Source of the DNA: an uncultured Prevotella sp.
GTDB taxonomy: Bacteria; Bacteroidota; Bacteroidia; Bacteroidales; Bacteroidaceae
Assembly (NCBI GenBank): GCA_900539625.1
Contig: UQCW01000021.1
Coordinates: 1 to 40,662 of the forward strand
Direction: 5' to 3'
Length of the DNA: 40,662 nt
Numbering within the stretch: position 1 is the first letter of the stretch; each line of letters starts with the position of its first letter. A program made the position numbers and the translations under genes. A model generated the notes under the pieces. That model worked only from the letters and a program-made list of their open reading frames with translations, had not been told where the DNA came from and did no database searches. This document shows positions 13,885 through 23,424 of this stretch, one piece after another.

Positions 13885-16353
13885 CTAATCCTGGAAATAA
13901 ACACGTTTCACGCGTTCAGACACCGAGGTCAATATTTCATAGGGGATGGTGTTCAAACGATCGCTTAATTCCGTGACTGGCAAGTTGTCTCCGAATACCT
14001 CAACTACGTCATTCTCCTTGCAGGGAATGTCGGTCACATCAATCATACAGACATCCATGCAGATATTGCCAACGTATTCGGCCTTTTCCCCATTGACAAG
14101 GCAGTACCCCACCCTATTTCCTAAATGGCGGTTCAAACCGTCGGCATATCCAATTGGTATGGCCGCAATGCGGGAATCACGTGTCAAGATCGTTTTTCTG
14201 GAATATCCAACGCTATCCCCAGCCGGCACATCGCGGATTTGCAATATCGTCGTTTTTAATGTTGTCACGTTATGCAGTTTCCGATTGTCAATCGGGTCTA
14301 TTCCATACAATCCCAGTCCCAAGCGCACCATGTCCAGATGGCGCTCAGGGAAGCGCTCGATGGCTGCACTGTTGCAGATATGCCGGATTATGCGACCAGG
14401 TAAAGCATTCTGAAGTTCGCTTGAGCCTTTGTCGAAAAGTTCGAACTGATGTGCTGAAAACTCATCGAAATTCGCACTGTCGCTACCCACAAAATGAGAA
14501 AAGACAGAACGAGGAATCAAGGCATCTTGATGTTGCAAGCGGTTTATGAGCGCTTGCATGTCCGTTTCCGGATTAAAGCCAAGGCGGTGCATTCCCGTGT
14601 CGAGTTTGATATGAACAGGGAAATTAGTCACACCTTCTTTTTCTGCCGCTTTTATAAGGGCTTCAAGCAATCCGAAGCTATAAACCTCAGGCTGCAAATT
14701 ATATTCAAACAATGTGCTGAATGTCGACATCTCCGGGTTCATGATGATGATGTCACCAGTAATGCCAGCTTCGCGTAGACTCACTCCTTCATCAGCCACA
14801 GCCACAGCCATATAGTCCACGCCCCTGTCCTGCAATGTCTTCGCAATTTCAATGCTGCCAGAACCATAAGCCGAAGCTTTTATCATGCACGTGATTTTGG
14901 TCTCGGGTTTCAAAAACGAACGGTAGTAGTTCAAATTCTCTACAACAGCGTTAAGGTTGACCTCCAAAATCGTCTCATGTACCTTCAAAGACAAATGCTC
15001 TGTGACTCTGTCGAGTTCTGCACTTCGCGACCCTTTGATAAGAATGCAATAGTCAGAAATCATATCCAGCATCCCGCTCTTCAACAATGCCTCCGTATTG
15101 GGAAAGAAATGCTTGTCCTTCAAGGCAAATTTTGAATGCTCTGATGAAATCTGCTCTCCGACACCAATGAGCGAGTCGATGCCGCGTCCTGCAATCATGT
15201 TGGCCACGTTGGCATACAATTCATCTGAAGACACGCCAGTCTGCAATATGTCCGATAAAATCAACATCCGCTTTTCCTTCATTGGTCGGCGCTTCATAAA
15301 ATCAAGGGCGATGTCAAGCGAGGCAACATCCGAGTTATAGGCATCGTTGATCAATGTGCAATTCCTTACGCCCTGCTTCACCTCCAGTCGCATCGCAACA
15401 GGCTCCAGCATCTTCATGCGGTTTCTGATTGACTCCGCATCCAAGTGCAGATAAAGACAAAGCGCCAAACAATGAATGCAGTTTTCAATCGAGGCGTCAT
15501 CAACAAACGGGATTTCGAAATCCGCCTCCTGGCGAAGATAAGTATATCTAACCGTCGTCCCCCCTTCCTTCTTTTCAACGCCACGGATAAACAATGGCGC
15601 AGAAGCGTCCTTTTTCGACCATGCAATCAAATCGCCATGATGGAGGGTTTCTTCCATACATTTTGAGATAATAGGGTCGTCTCCGTTGTAGATTACAACC
15701 TGACAGTCTGCAAACAAAGAAAGTTTTTCAAGACATTTTTCTTCCACCGTGGCAAAGTTCTCCTGGTGGGCAGGACCGATGTTTGTCATAATGCCGATAG
15801 TGGGCTGAATGATAGCCCTGAGGGCAGCCATCTCATCGGGCTGCGAAATGCCAGCCTCAAACAAACCGATTTGGCTTTTTTCATTTAACAGCCAAACAGA
15901 CAAGGGAACGCCCACCTGTGAATTATAGGAGCGAGGAGAACGCGTAACAGACATCGTCGGCGAAAGCAACTGGTAAATCCACTCTTTGACTATTGTTTTC
16001 CCGTTTGACCCCGTAACGCCAATGACCGGGATATTATATTCATCTCGATGGCGCTCAGCCAACCGTTGCAACGCCTTTAACGGACTGACAACCAACAGGA
16101 AATTTGCGTGCGGGTAATTCTGCTCCATGTCGTCAGGGCATTTGCCAACAACAAAATTTCTAACACCTCGACGATAGAGGTCGTTTATATATTTGTGGCC
16201 ATCGCCGCGCCGCGTGCGTAATGCAAAAAAGAGCGTAGTTTCTGGGAAAGCCAAAGATCGGCTGTCAGTCAGAAGCCATTTAATCTTTGCCTCCGAATTT
16301 CCGAAACGTCTGGCACCAATTAAGGATACCACCTTTTCCAATGAATAATACAT
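13885..16353 (-). CDS. Bifunctional MurF-alanine racemase fusion
   Basis: One 822-aa protein combines two peptidoglycan enzymes. Residues 1 to about 455 are MurF, which adds D-Ala-D-Ala to UDP-MurNAc-tripeptide: P-loop GVTGSNGKT at 112-120, NIGPAHQENF near 191 and the C-terminal domain with INDAYNSD near 335. Residues from about 460 are alanine racemase: the PLP lysine is K492 in IKASAYGSG, followed by IKLDTGMHRLG, and the second-half catalytic tyrosine in GYSRKTIL. D-Ala made by one half feeds the pathway of the other through Ddl. This fusion is known in Bacteroidetes. The GSCFA gene lies upstream, 204 bp away. Confidence 0.95.
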   Translation of the reverse strand: MYYSLEKVVSLIGARRFGNSEAKIKWLLTDSRSLAFPETTLFFALRTRRGDGHKYINDLYRRGVRNFVVGKCPDDMEQNYPHANFLLVVSPLKALQRLAERHRDEYNIPVIGVTGSNGKTIVKEWIYQLLSPTMSVTRSPRSYNSQVGVPLSVWLLNEKSQIGLFEAGISQPDEMAALRAIIQPTIGIMTNIGPAHQENFATVEEKCLEKLSLFADCQVVIYNGDDPIISKCMEETLHHGDLIAWSKKDASAPLFIRGVEKKEGGTTVRYTYLRQEADFEIPFVDDASIENCIHCLALCLYLHLDAESIRNRMKMLEPVAMRLEVKQGVRNCTLINDAYNSDVASLDIALDFMKRRPMKEKRMLILSDILQTGVSSDELYANVANMIAGRGIDSLIGVGEQISSEHSKFALKDKHFFPNTEALLKSGMLDMISDYCILIKGSRSAELDRVTEHLSLKVHETILEVNLNAVVENLNYYRSFLKPETKITCMIKASAYGSGSIEIAKTLQDRGVDYMAVAVADEGVSLREAGITGDIIIMNPEMSTFSTLFEYNLQPEVYSFGLLEALIKAAEKEGVTNFPVHIKLDTGMHRLGFNPETDMQALINRLQHQDALIPRSVFSHFVGSDSANFDEFSAHQFELFDKGSSELQNALPGRIIRHICNSAAIERFPERHLDMVRLGLGLYGIDPIDNRKLHNVTTLKTTILQIRDVPAGDSVGYSRKTILTRDSRIAAIPIGYADGLNRHLGNRVGYCLVNGEKAEYVGNICMDVCMIDVTDIPCKENDVVEVFGDNLPVTELSDRLNTIPYEILTSVSERVKRVYFQD

Positions 16354-16557
16354 AACACAATTATTTAGTCTTTATTAGATAGGCATCGTTTATCTTCATC
16401 CAGGCCCTTTCATCATGAAGGCCCCTATCCCGATCAAGCATAGACGACGCTATTCTTTTGCTCTCAAGCGTTTAAGTATGACGCCCCGATGTTAGCCCAT
16501 TCTATGCAGAAACGCCAACTCCCGCTTCAAACGAGGCGAAACACAAGGGGCAGAACA
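16354..16557. other. Gene-free gap between the GSCFA gene and murF-alr
   Basis: No gene is seen. A small dyad (GGCC at 16403 and its partner near 16424, enclosing TTTCATCATGAA) could be a weak hairpin but lacks a T-run. No clear TAnnTTTG precedes murF-alr on the minus strand. Confidence 0.3.
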
Positions 16558-17514
16558 TCAAAGAAACATCCCCCATTTGCGTTCCATCTCCGTTCTCATT
16601 TCAGAGATTCTTTTCGCAAACCTCTCGTTTTCAGCGCCCGATGTCTTCTCCATCCTGTGCTGCAGAGCTTTGTTAAGCTTAAGCATATCCTCGGAAAAGG
16701 CATTCATGGCATCAGAAAAACAAAATGCCCTAAAACGCTCCCAAACATAATCCACCGCTTGATCCGATGGGTGCAACATGTCGGCTGCATAAAAACGGTA
16801 ATCTCGCAATTCGTCTTTCAAAATTTCATAGGCAGGGAAATAAGAGACATGACCATAAATCTCGCTCAACCGCTCTGCTGCCAGCAAGAGAATAGCCTTA
16901 CTCGTGTTCGACTGTGCGTAACCAAGTTTAGAATACCTGTACGGACTCACACTAAGCACGATTTCCAAGCCCCTGTTAATCCCTCTGATTTTGTCGAAAA
17001 GACGGCAATAATCAGCCAAAATTTCTCCGACAGTCAGGCGTTTTTCCTGAAACAAGGCTGGATGCTCCTTGTGGCAATTGCCAACAATCGTTTCAACTTT
17101 TCCACGAAGGCTGAAAACATGAGACGTCCCCCAGGTGATCACCAACACGTCCGCTTGCTTCAAGAAGCATTTTGCCTGTTTCCGAATACTTTCAAGTGAA
17201 GTCGTAAACGTTGCCTTGTCGTTTCCATAGAACTTGTTAGTGTGCATCCAGCTATGCCAAAAACCGTCACGCCCCAGAAAAACCATCTCGGAGTCGTCAT
17301 ACGAATCATCCAACAAAGCATTCAAGACATTGCTGATGCTGGCAGGATTGTAAAGCACACCATTGGGATTTATCATAACCTGCCCGTCTGGCAACGAGAC
17401 TTGCATTCGGCTGCCGATTTCCTGCGCGAAACACGACCCCAAACACATAATTTTCATGCTTGGCTCAAGCTTCCACCGAGCCGCAGGCAAATCCACAATT
17501 GTACGGAATTTCAT
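16558..17514 (-). CDS. GSCFA domain protein
   Basis: The family-naming motif appears as LGSCFAQEIG at about residues 28-37, and the 318-aa length fits. The fold is SGNH-hydrolase-like in GSCFA proteins, with Gly-Ser in GSCFA and a later HPSDQAVDYVW block near residue 245 resembling the Asp-His block of such enzymes. The VITWGTSHVF segment near residue 125 is also typical. It lies next to murF-alr, an arrangement recurring in Bacteroidales, which points to a cell-envelope or glycan role; that is inference. No signal peptide is evident. Confidence 0.85.
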   Translation of the reverse strand: MKFRTIVDLPAARWKLEPSMKIMCLGSCFAQEIGSRMQVSLPDGQVMINPNGVLYNPASISNVLNALLDDSYDDSEMVFLGRDGFWHSWMHTNKFYGNDKATFTTSLESIRKQAKCFLKQADVLVITWGTSHVFSLRGKVETIVGNCHKEHPALFQEKRLTVGEILADYCRLFDKIRGINRGLEIVLSVSPYRYSKLGYAQSNTSKAILLLAAERLSEIYGHVSYFPAYEILKDELRDYRFYAADMLHPSDQAVDYVWERFRAFCFSDAMNAFSEDMLKLNKALQHRMEKTSGAENERFAKRISEMRTEMERKWGMFL

Positions 17515-17537
17515 AATACGGGCTTTTATCTTAACGA

Positions 17538-17545
17538 CAAAATTA
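17538..17545 (-). promoter_or_regulatory. Probable promoter of the GSCFA gene (-7 element)
   Basis: TAATTTTG on the minus strand matches TAnnTTTG, 24 bp upstream of the GSCFA ATG. A TTGC lies 17 bp further upstream, slightly short of the usual spacing. Confidence 0.5.
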
Positions 17546-17666
17546 CATAAAATCTTCGATTAGCAAGCGGTCAAGATAATTTTTATGTTTACACGATTTT
17601 TATCACAGCACCTGTGTGCCCTGCTTTCATCACTGCAGATTTAAAAACTCACCAAGCATCACCGTC

Positions 17667-18755
17667 TTAAACGTTACACACGCTGATGATGAAAGCAAGA
17701 CTAATGGCGCTCACACATATCCATAATACAATCCATTGAATCATAGGCCTTAAGCCAACTTTTCTTAAAGTACTGATGGTAAGAGAAGCTCCTATAAAGA
17801 ACATGGAAAGCGTAATCATATGTTTTGCCAACGCTGCAACCATTCGACTGAAATTTCCTCCGATATTTGCAACTTCCTCCCCCAAGAGAGAAGGATTACT
17901 CAACACATAGGTATTAAACAGAATTGCGAGTAAGAACCATACGATAAAGGTCGGAACATTCCTGTACAATGCTTTGCCCTTCGCATTGCTTGCAAAATGA
18001 CTTTTCATGAAAAAGGGCGTCAGCAACACCAAAACGACAATCCATAAGGCACGAGTCAACTTGATGGTCGTGGCAAGCTCTAACGCGCTGACACCTTGCG
18101 ACAAAACCATTTCTGGATGCAATTGGTCATAAGCGGCGCCGGCGCCGACAACAGAAGATGTGTCATGTATTGCAATGGCGGCCCACATTCCAAATTGCTT
18201 CATGCTCATTCCCAAAGCGGAACCAATGCTTGGAAACAGGAACAACGCCAGAGCATTAAGCACAAACACCACTGCCAGCGAAACAGAGAGATTCTCTGAT
18301 TTCGCATTTAGCGCAGAACCGACCGCAGCGATGGCAGAGCCGCCACATATTGCGGTGCCTGAACTCAGCAAATAACTCGTTTCTGAGTTTACACCAAGGA
18401 TTTTCCTGCCAATGACCCATCCAAGACTCAATGTGGCAAACACGCTGACAACTGTCAGCAACATGCCTTCCCAACCAGAGGCCAAAGCTTTTTCAATGTT
18501 CATGCCGAAACCAAGGGCAACAACTGAACACTGCAACATTTTCTTCGACATCAGATTGTTGAATCTGGAATAAACTTCGCCCATCGACATTGCAAACACG
18601 ATTCCAACAGCCAACACAAATGGGGATGAAACTTTTTTCAGAACATTATTCAAGTAACCGACATCCACATTGAATGTGTCAACAATAAAACCCAGGAACA
18701 GGGAGACTGACAGCACAATAACTAGGATGATGTAGCTCAATTTTTTCAAATTCAT
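17667..18755 (-). CDS. YeiH-family (UPF0324) putative sulfate exporter
   Basis: This inner-membrane transporter of 362 aa has about 10 membrane segments. Family stretches seen are SSGTAICGGSAIAAVGSALNAK near residue 130 and AIHDTSSVVGAGAAYD near residue 195, both typical of the YeiH/UPF0324 family. The cargo is only putatively sulfate or sulfonates. No LysR-type regulator, often adjacent in other bacteria, is seen. It is monocistronic, with a promoter match 27 bp upstream. Confidence 0.88.
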   Translation of the reverse strand: MNLKKLSYIILVIVLSVSLFLGFIVDTFNVDVGYLNNVLKKVSSPFVLAVGIVFAMSMGEVYSRFNNLMSKKMLQCSVVALGFGMNIEKALASGWEGMLLTVVSVFATLSLGWVIGRKILGVNSETSYLLSSGTAICGGSAIAAVGSALNAKSENLSVSLAVVFVLNALALFLFPSIGSALGMSMKQFGMWAAIAIHDTSSVVGAGAAYDQLHPEMVLSQGVSALELATTIKLTRALWIVVLVLLTPFFMKSHFASNAKGKALYRNVPTFIVWFLLAILFNTYVLSNPSLLGEEVANIGGNFSRMVAALAKHMITLSMFFIGASLTISTLRKVGLRPMIQWIVLWICVSAISLAFIISVCNV

Positions 18756-18781
18756 GATTTGACGTTTAATTATATTCTGTG

Positions 18782-18789
18782 CAAAATTA
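18782..18789 (-). promoter_or_regulatory. Probable promoter of the YeiH-family gene (-7 element)
   Basis: TAATTTTG on the minus strand matches TAnnTTTG, 27 bp upstream of the start codon. Confidence 0.5.
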
Positions 18790-19280
18790 CCATTTTCTTA
18801 TAAAATGCGAATGACATGGAGACATTATTAGGAAGGTAATATATTATACAGATAATCCAATAGAATATATCTATTTATCTAAATCTCAATGACCTACTGT
18901 ATTTTCTTCTTTTATATTATAAAATAGCCATCATTTCAAAAATAGACTTTTTGAAAATTTCGCATGGCAAAACAATAACCTGCAAGGATAATACAGAATC
19001 TTTACAGGGAGAAAGCGAAGCGACACGGGAAAATTGCAAGTACTACTGCAAATACGCCATTCGATGTAGATGGACTATATTACATGGTATGGCGCTAAGC
19101 AACCTCCTCACCTCACCGGTGAATGCGCTCTTGATTCTCATATTCTTCAAGAGACATCTTTGTCATCACGACACAGCAGTTGCGTAGCTATAAGCATTGA
19201 CAATTATAAATATTGTTTTCCCAAAGGGGCGAAATGCCAGTTTTTTAAATCGACACACAATGTAATCAAATAATTTTATG
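18790..19280. other. Gene-free divergent region
   Basis: This is the point where transcription switches from minus to plus strand. It is AT-rich on the left half. Short open frames (for example 78 codons at 18951 on the plus strand) have no recognisable protein features and I do not call them. No palindromic repeat copy is seen here. Confidence 0.4.
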
Positions 19281-19288
19281 TAAGTTTG
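19281..19288 (+). promoter_or_regulatory. Probable purM promoter (-7 element)
   Basis: TAAGTTTG matches TAnnTTTG and precedes purM by about 120 bp. No clear TTTG is seen at -33. Confidence 0.45.
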
Positions 19289-19410
19289 CATGAAATTTTA
19301 GACGGCACTTCAACCTGATTAAAACGGTTGCAGTGCACGCTTCTAAGCGTAAACAAAATTCCTCCGAACAAAATAAAAACAGGGATTCCCCTCTAAAACC
19401 AATAGTTCCA

Positions 19411-20583
19411 ATGATTGATAGCAAACAACGTTACATGATGCGTGGCGTTTCGGCCATGAAAGAAGATGTTCATAACGCGATAAAGAACATTGACAAAGGT
19501 ATTTTCCCACAGGCTTTTTGCAAGATTATTCCCGACATTCTTGGCGGAGACCCTGAATATTGCAACATCATGCACGCCGATGGTGCAGGAACGAAGTCCA
19601 GCTTGGCCTATATTTATTGGAAAGAAACTGGCGATTTGTCTGTATGGAAGGGTATTGCACAGGATGCGCTCATCATGAATACGGATGATTTGCTATGCGT
19701 TGGAGCAGTTGATAATATTCTTGTCAGCTCAACCATCGGCCGCAACAAAATGCTGATTCCTGGCGAGGTTATTTCTGCCATCATTAACGGCACAGACGAA
19801 CTGCTTCAACAGATGCGAGACATGGGCGTCGGAATTTACGCAACTGGTGGCGAGACGGCTGATGTCGGTGATTTGGTGAGAACCATCATTGTTGACTCAA
19901 CCGTCACATGCAGAATGAAACGCAGCGATGTCATCAACAATGCGAACATCCAGCCTGGAGATGTTATTGTCGGGTTGTCGTCAAGCGGTCAAGCTACTTA
20001 TGAAAAGGAATATAACGGCGGAATGGGGTCTAACGGCCTCACATCTGCACGCCACGATGTCTTTGCCAAATATCTTGCTAAAAAATATCCTGAAAGCTAT
20101 GACCACACTGTTCCGCAGGAATTGGTTTACAGCGGTGGATATAAACTAACAGATGAGGTTGCAGGATCCCCTGTCAATGCTGGCAAACTGGTTTTGTCTC
20201 CCACACGTACTTACGCTCCTGTTGTTAAACGCATCTTGGACGAAATGCGTGCCGACATCCACGGAATGGTGCACTGCACAGGGGGCGCACAGACGAAGGT
20301 GCTTCATTTTGTTGGCGAAAACTGCAAGGTGATAAAAGACAATATGTTCCCGATTCCTCCGCTGTTCAAGGCTATTGCCGAACAAAGCGGGACAGACTGG
20401 AGCGAAATGTATAAGGTGTTTAATATGGGACACCGTCTTGAAGTGTACGTCAAGCCAGAACACGCAGAGAAAATCATCGAAATCAGCAAGAGCTTCAATA
20501 TCGATGCTCAGATTGTTGGTCGCATTGAAGAAGGTGAGCGTTCTTTGACCATCAAGAGCGAGATGGGCGAGTTCCATTATTGA
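19411..20583 (+). CDS. purM: Phosphoribosylformylglycinamidine cyclo-ligase (AIR synthase)
   Basis: PurM closes the imidazole ring in purine synthesis (FGAM to AIR, ATP-dependent). The 390-aa protein has YCNIMHADGAGTKSSLAYIY near residue 50, IAQDALIMNTDDLLCVGA with its metal/nucleotide-binding aspartates near residue 85, the GIYATGGETADVGDL loop and VGLSSSGQATYEKE. This matches the longer Bacteroidetes branch of the family. The ATG at 19411 (MIDSKQRYMMRG) is preferred; the frame is open back to a GTG at 19333, but those extra residues (Lys/Asn/Ser-rich) do not look native. Confidence 0.92.
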   Translation: MIDSKQRYMMRGVSAMKEDVHNAIKNIDKGIFPQAFCKIIPDILGGDPEYCNIMHADGAGTKSSLAYIYWKETGDLSVWKGIAQDALIMNTDDLLCVGAVDNILVSSTIGRNKMLIPGEVISAIINGTDELLQQMRDMGVGIYATGGETADVGDLVRTIIVDSTVTCRMKRSDVINNANIQPGDVIVGLSSSGQATYEKEYNGGMGSNGLTSARHDVFAKYLAKKYPESYDHTVPQELVYSGGYKLTDEVAGSPVNAGKLVLSPTRTYAPVVKRILDEMRADIHGMVHCTGGAQTKVLHFVGENCKVIKDNMFPIPPLFKAIAEQSGTDWSEMYKVFNMGHRLEVYVKPEHAEKIIEISKSFNIDAQIVGRIEEGERSLTIKSEMGEFHY

Positions 20584-20659
20584 TACATCATCACAGCTTT
20601 CGATGATTTTTCCAAGAATAAACGCCCCGTCATGCCAAACGATTTAGGGGAGTCATATT

Positions 20660-20758
20660 AAGTAATGGTAAAAAAGAATAACTTGACCAATTTTGTGGAG
20701 CAAGGAATTATATCTTATGCCCTGTCAAAATTGCCCAACATCTTCTTTCACCATTATT
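20660..20758. repeat. Family B palindromic repeat, short copy
   Basis: The left end AAGTAATGGTAAAAAAGAAT and ACTTGACCAATTTTG are mirrored by CAAAATTGCCCAACAT and TTCTTTCACCATTATT on the right. The inner part is reduced to about 30 bp and contains AAGGAATTATATC, a motif also present in the copies at 23121 and 29843. It ends 33 bp before the prfA start. Confidence 0.65.
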
Positions 20759-20791
20759 AAATCCACTTTAACACGTCAATCGAATACATAA

Positions 20792-21898
20792 GTGAATACC
20801 CTATTAGAGAAACTTGAGGGTCTGGTTGCACGCTATGAAGAGGTCGGAACGCTTATTACGGATCCGGCTGTCATCGGTGATCAAGCAAGATACGTGAGAC
20901 TCACAAAAGAATATAAAGAACTGGAGGACTTGATGTCTGCCAGAAAGGAATATGCAACACTGCTTGACAATCTTGAAGAAGGCAAGGACTTGCTTGTCAA
21001 CGAGCAAGACCCTGAAATGAAAGAGATGGCAAGGGAAGAAGTGGCGGCTTGCGAGGCCAAAATTCCGCAAATTGAGGAGCGCATCAAACTGATGCTGGTG
21101 CCGAAAGACCCCGAGGATTCAAAGAATGCCATTCTTGAAATCAGAGGAGGAACGGGAGGCGATGAAGCAGCTTTGTTCGCCGGTGACCTCTTCCGCATGT
21201 ATGCAAAATTCTGCGAGAAGAAAGGCTGGAAGATGGAAATTTCAAGCGCGAGCGAAGGCGCTTCTGGAGGGTTCAAAGAAATAGTTTGTTCCGTCACGGG
21301 AGCAGATGTCTACGGTACGTTGAAATACGAAAGCGGTGTGCACCGCGTTCAACGCGTTCCTGCAACTGAAACCCAAGGTCGAGTGCACACTTCAGCGGCA
21401 ACGGTTGCCGTGCTTCCGGAAGCGGAAGCTTTCGATGTGGTCATCAACGAAGGCGAAATAAAATGGGACACGTTCCGCTCTAGCGGTGCTGGTGGACAAA
21501 ATGTCAATAAGGTTGAATCGGGCGTGCGTCTACGATATAATTGGAAGAACCCCATTACGGGCGTCGTTGAAGAGATTTTGATTGAATGTACGGAAACACG
21601 AGACCAGCCTAAGAACAAGGAACGCGCTTTGGCTCGCCTTCGCACATTTATATATGACAAGGAGCACCAAAAATATGTGGACGACATTGCCTCGCGCAGA
21701 AAAACGTTGGTTTCAACGGGCGACCGTTCTGCCAAAATTCGCACGTACAACTATCCGCAAGGACGCATCACCGACCACCGCATCAACTACACCATTTATA
21801 ATCTCCAAGCATTTATGGACGGGGATGTCCAGGATTGTATTGACCATCTGATGGTGGCTGAAAATGCCGAACGCCTTAAGGAGGCCGAACTGGGATAG
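20792..21898 (+). CDS. prfA: Peptide chain release factor 1
   Basis: RF1 terminates translation at UAA and UAG. The 368-aa protein has the PAT stop-codon recognition tripeptide at residues 190-192 (RVPATETQGR), which distinguishes RF1 from RF2, and the catalytic GGQ at 234-236 (GAGGQNVNK). The N-terminal domain is helical and charged. The likely start is GTG at 20792 (NTLLEKLEGLVARYEE follows); no better ATG is available. A short family B repeat ends 33 bp upstream. UAG recognition by this factor makes routine amber readthrough in this organism unlikely. Confidence 0.96.
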   Translation: MNTLLEKLEGLVARYEEVGTLITDPAVIGDQARYVRLTKEYKELEDLMSARKEYATLLDNLEEGKDLLVNEQDPEMKEMAREEVAACEAKIPQIEERIKLMLVPKDPEDSKNAILEIRGGTGGDEAALFAGDLFRMYAKFCEKKGWKMEISSASEGASGGFKEIVCSVTGADVYGTLKYESGVHRVQRVPATETQGRVHTSAATVAVLPEAEAFDVVINEGEIKWDTFRSSGAGGQNVNKVESGVRLRYNWKNPITGVVEEILIECTETRDQPKNKERALARLRTFIYDKEHQKYVDDIASRRKTLVSTGDRSAKIRTYNYPQGRITDHRINYTIYNLQAFMDGDVQDCIDHLMVAENAERLKEAELG

Positions 21899-22046
21899 CC
21901 AGCGTTTCTCTCTTGGCTGAACTCAACTCGTTCAAGGCTCGTTTATCATAAGCAAAACAGAGGTGATGCGCTCATCCCCAGTATCTATTAATTTCGATAC
22001 CCACTCAAAAGAATTTTTTTTTTGGAAAAAACGCCCATTATTATAT

Positions 22047-22943
22047 ATGAAAAGAATAAATCCATTTAAAGGTTTGGGAATTGCTCTCGTGACCCCTTTC
22101 ACAAACGAAGGGCAAGTTGATTACATTTCGTTAGAACATCTGATAGAAAAGCAGATAGCAAAAGGCGTTGATTTCTTGTGTGTGTTAGGCACAACTGCGG
22201 AAACGCCCTGTCTGACAGCAGAAGAGAAACAGGACATCATTGATTTCACGGTCAAAGTGGTCAACGGCAGAATCCCCTTGCTCTTGGGTGCTGGAGGAAA
22301 TTGCACGGCAACAGTTTGCGAATATCTGAACACTGCCGACCTCACAGGTATTGATGGCGTGCTGATAGTTACCCCATTCTACAACCGTCCCAGCCAAGAG
22401 GGACTTTACCAGCATTTCTGCAAAGTGGCTTCTTCAACCAAACTCCCGGTGGTTTTGTACAATGTTCCAAGCCGAACGGGAACCAACCTTTTGGCGGAAA
22501 CAACCATTAGGATTGCAAACGATTGCCCCAATGTGGTTGCCATCAAGGAGGCCTCGGGAAAAATGGCGCAAATTGAAGACATCGTGGCAGCCGCTCCCGA
22601 AGGATTTGAGGTTTTGAGCGGTGATGATGCCATCACATTCGAACTGATCAGCATCGGCGCTGTGGGTGTGATTTCTGTTATCGGGAATGCTTACCCTGCG
22701 GATTTCGGGAAAATGGTGCATGCCGAATTACAGGGTGATTTCACCTCTGCACTGCACATTCACCGCCATTTGAGCCCGCTTTTCAAACTGCTAAGCGCCC
22801 CAGGGAATCCAGCTGGCATTAAGGCGTTGCTTTCTGTCAAAGGAGACATTAGCAATGTGTTGCGCCTTCCACTCGTTCCTGCGCCTGAATCTGTTTCAAC
22901 GAGTTTTGTTGATTGGATGAACGAGCATGCTACTGACCAATAA
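22047..22943 (+). CDS. dapA: 4-hydroxy-tetrahydrodipicolinate synthase
   Basis: DapA condenses pyruvate with aspartate semialdehyde, the first committed step to diaminopimelate and lysine. The 298-aa TIM-barrel protein has the Schiff-base lysine K167 (VAIKEASG), the catalytic tyrosine Y138 in LYNVPSRTG, and LGTTAETPCL near residue 45. The ATG at 22047 (MKRINPFKGLGIALVTPF) is preferred over the upstream ATG at 21963, whose added residues are unlike the family. It follows prfA by about 150 bp and is followed by a terminator. Confidence 0.95.
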   Translation: MKRINPFKGLGIALVTPFTNEGQVDYISLEHLIEKQIAKGVDFLCVLGTTAETPCLTAEEKQDIIDFTVKVVNGRIPLLLGAGGNCTATVCEYLNTADLTGIDGVLIVTPFYNRPSQEGLYQHFCKVASSTKLPVVLYNVPSRTGTNLLAETTIRIANDCPNVVAIKEASGKMAQIEDIVAAAPEGFEVLSGDDAITFELISIGAVGVISVIGNAYPADFGKMVHAELQGDFTSALHIHRHLSPLFKLLSAPGNPAGIKALLSVKGDISNVLRLPLVPAPESVSTSFVDWMNEHATDQ

Positions 22944-23020
22944 AACAGAGGCGCCCCTTTTGAGCAAAGCGTTTGAAATTCATATAGGACATATAAATTA
23001 TAACCTTCTTTATAAAGAGT

Positions 23021-23056
23021 GCACGCAGTCTTTCCTTGACCAGCGTGTGCTTTTTT
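23021..23056 (+). terminator. Terminator of dapA
   Basis: GCACGC pairs with GCGTGTGC (two bases bulged), followed by a run of six T. It lies about 80 bp past the dapA stop. Confidence 0.55.
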
Positions 23057-23059
23057 AAG

Positions 23060-23315
23060 TAAGTGGGTATTCAACATTAAACTATTATTATTTCCGACGT
23101 TGATATCATAAAATAATTTTAGTTATGGTGAAAGAAAATAAGTTGATCAATTTTGACCTGTATTTTTGTGGGTTTTGGATTTTGGAAGAGGGAGCATAGC
23201 GGACTATGTGACGATGATAAATTTCAAAAGCGGCAAAAATACAGGGTATAAAGATATAATTCCTTACCCTTCAAAATTTTCAAGTTATTTTTTACCATTA
23301 CTTAAATACCTACTT
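23060..23315. repeat. Family B palindromic repeat nested in family A remnants
   Basis: The family B copy spans about 23121-23303. It runs from AGTTATGGTGAAAGAAAATA to TTTTTTACCATTACTT, with the core GGGAGCATAGCGGACTATGT near its centre. Its right arm carries an extra small hairpin (GGGTATAAAG to CCTTACCC). It is flanked by degenerate family A ends (AAGTGGGTATTCAA on the left, AATACCTACTT on the right), so one family appears inserted in or fused to the other. No gene lies in the dapA to ABC-F gap. A separate small hairpin (CCACTCGCC with GGCGGTGG) lies at 23321-23340. Confidence 0.65.
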
Positions 23316-23424
23316 ATGTGCCACTCGCCGAAGGCGGTGGCTTTGTTGTGTAGGTATCATTTCACCAGACAACTCACTAAAATCTGACCATCTACTTAAG
23401 AGAAAATAAATTATAGAAATACAT

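Noticed and set aside
16489..17199. 236-codon plus-strand ORF opposite the GSCFA gene
   Set aside because: The minus-strand frame has a clear GSCFA motif and correct length; the plus-strand translation is rich in Lys/His/Asn with no motif.
18951..19187. 78-codon plus-strand ORF in the divergent region
   Set aside because: No homology-like features, no promoter or spacing support, and composition typical of random frames.
20583..20660. Terminator after purM
   Set aside because: A CCCC/GGGG pairing exists, but the loop is long and there is no T-run.
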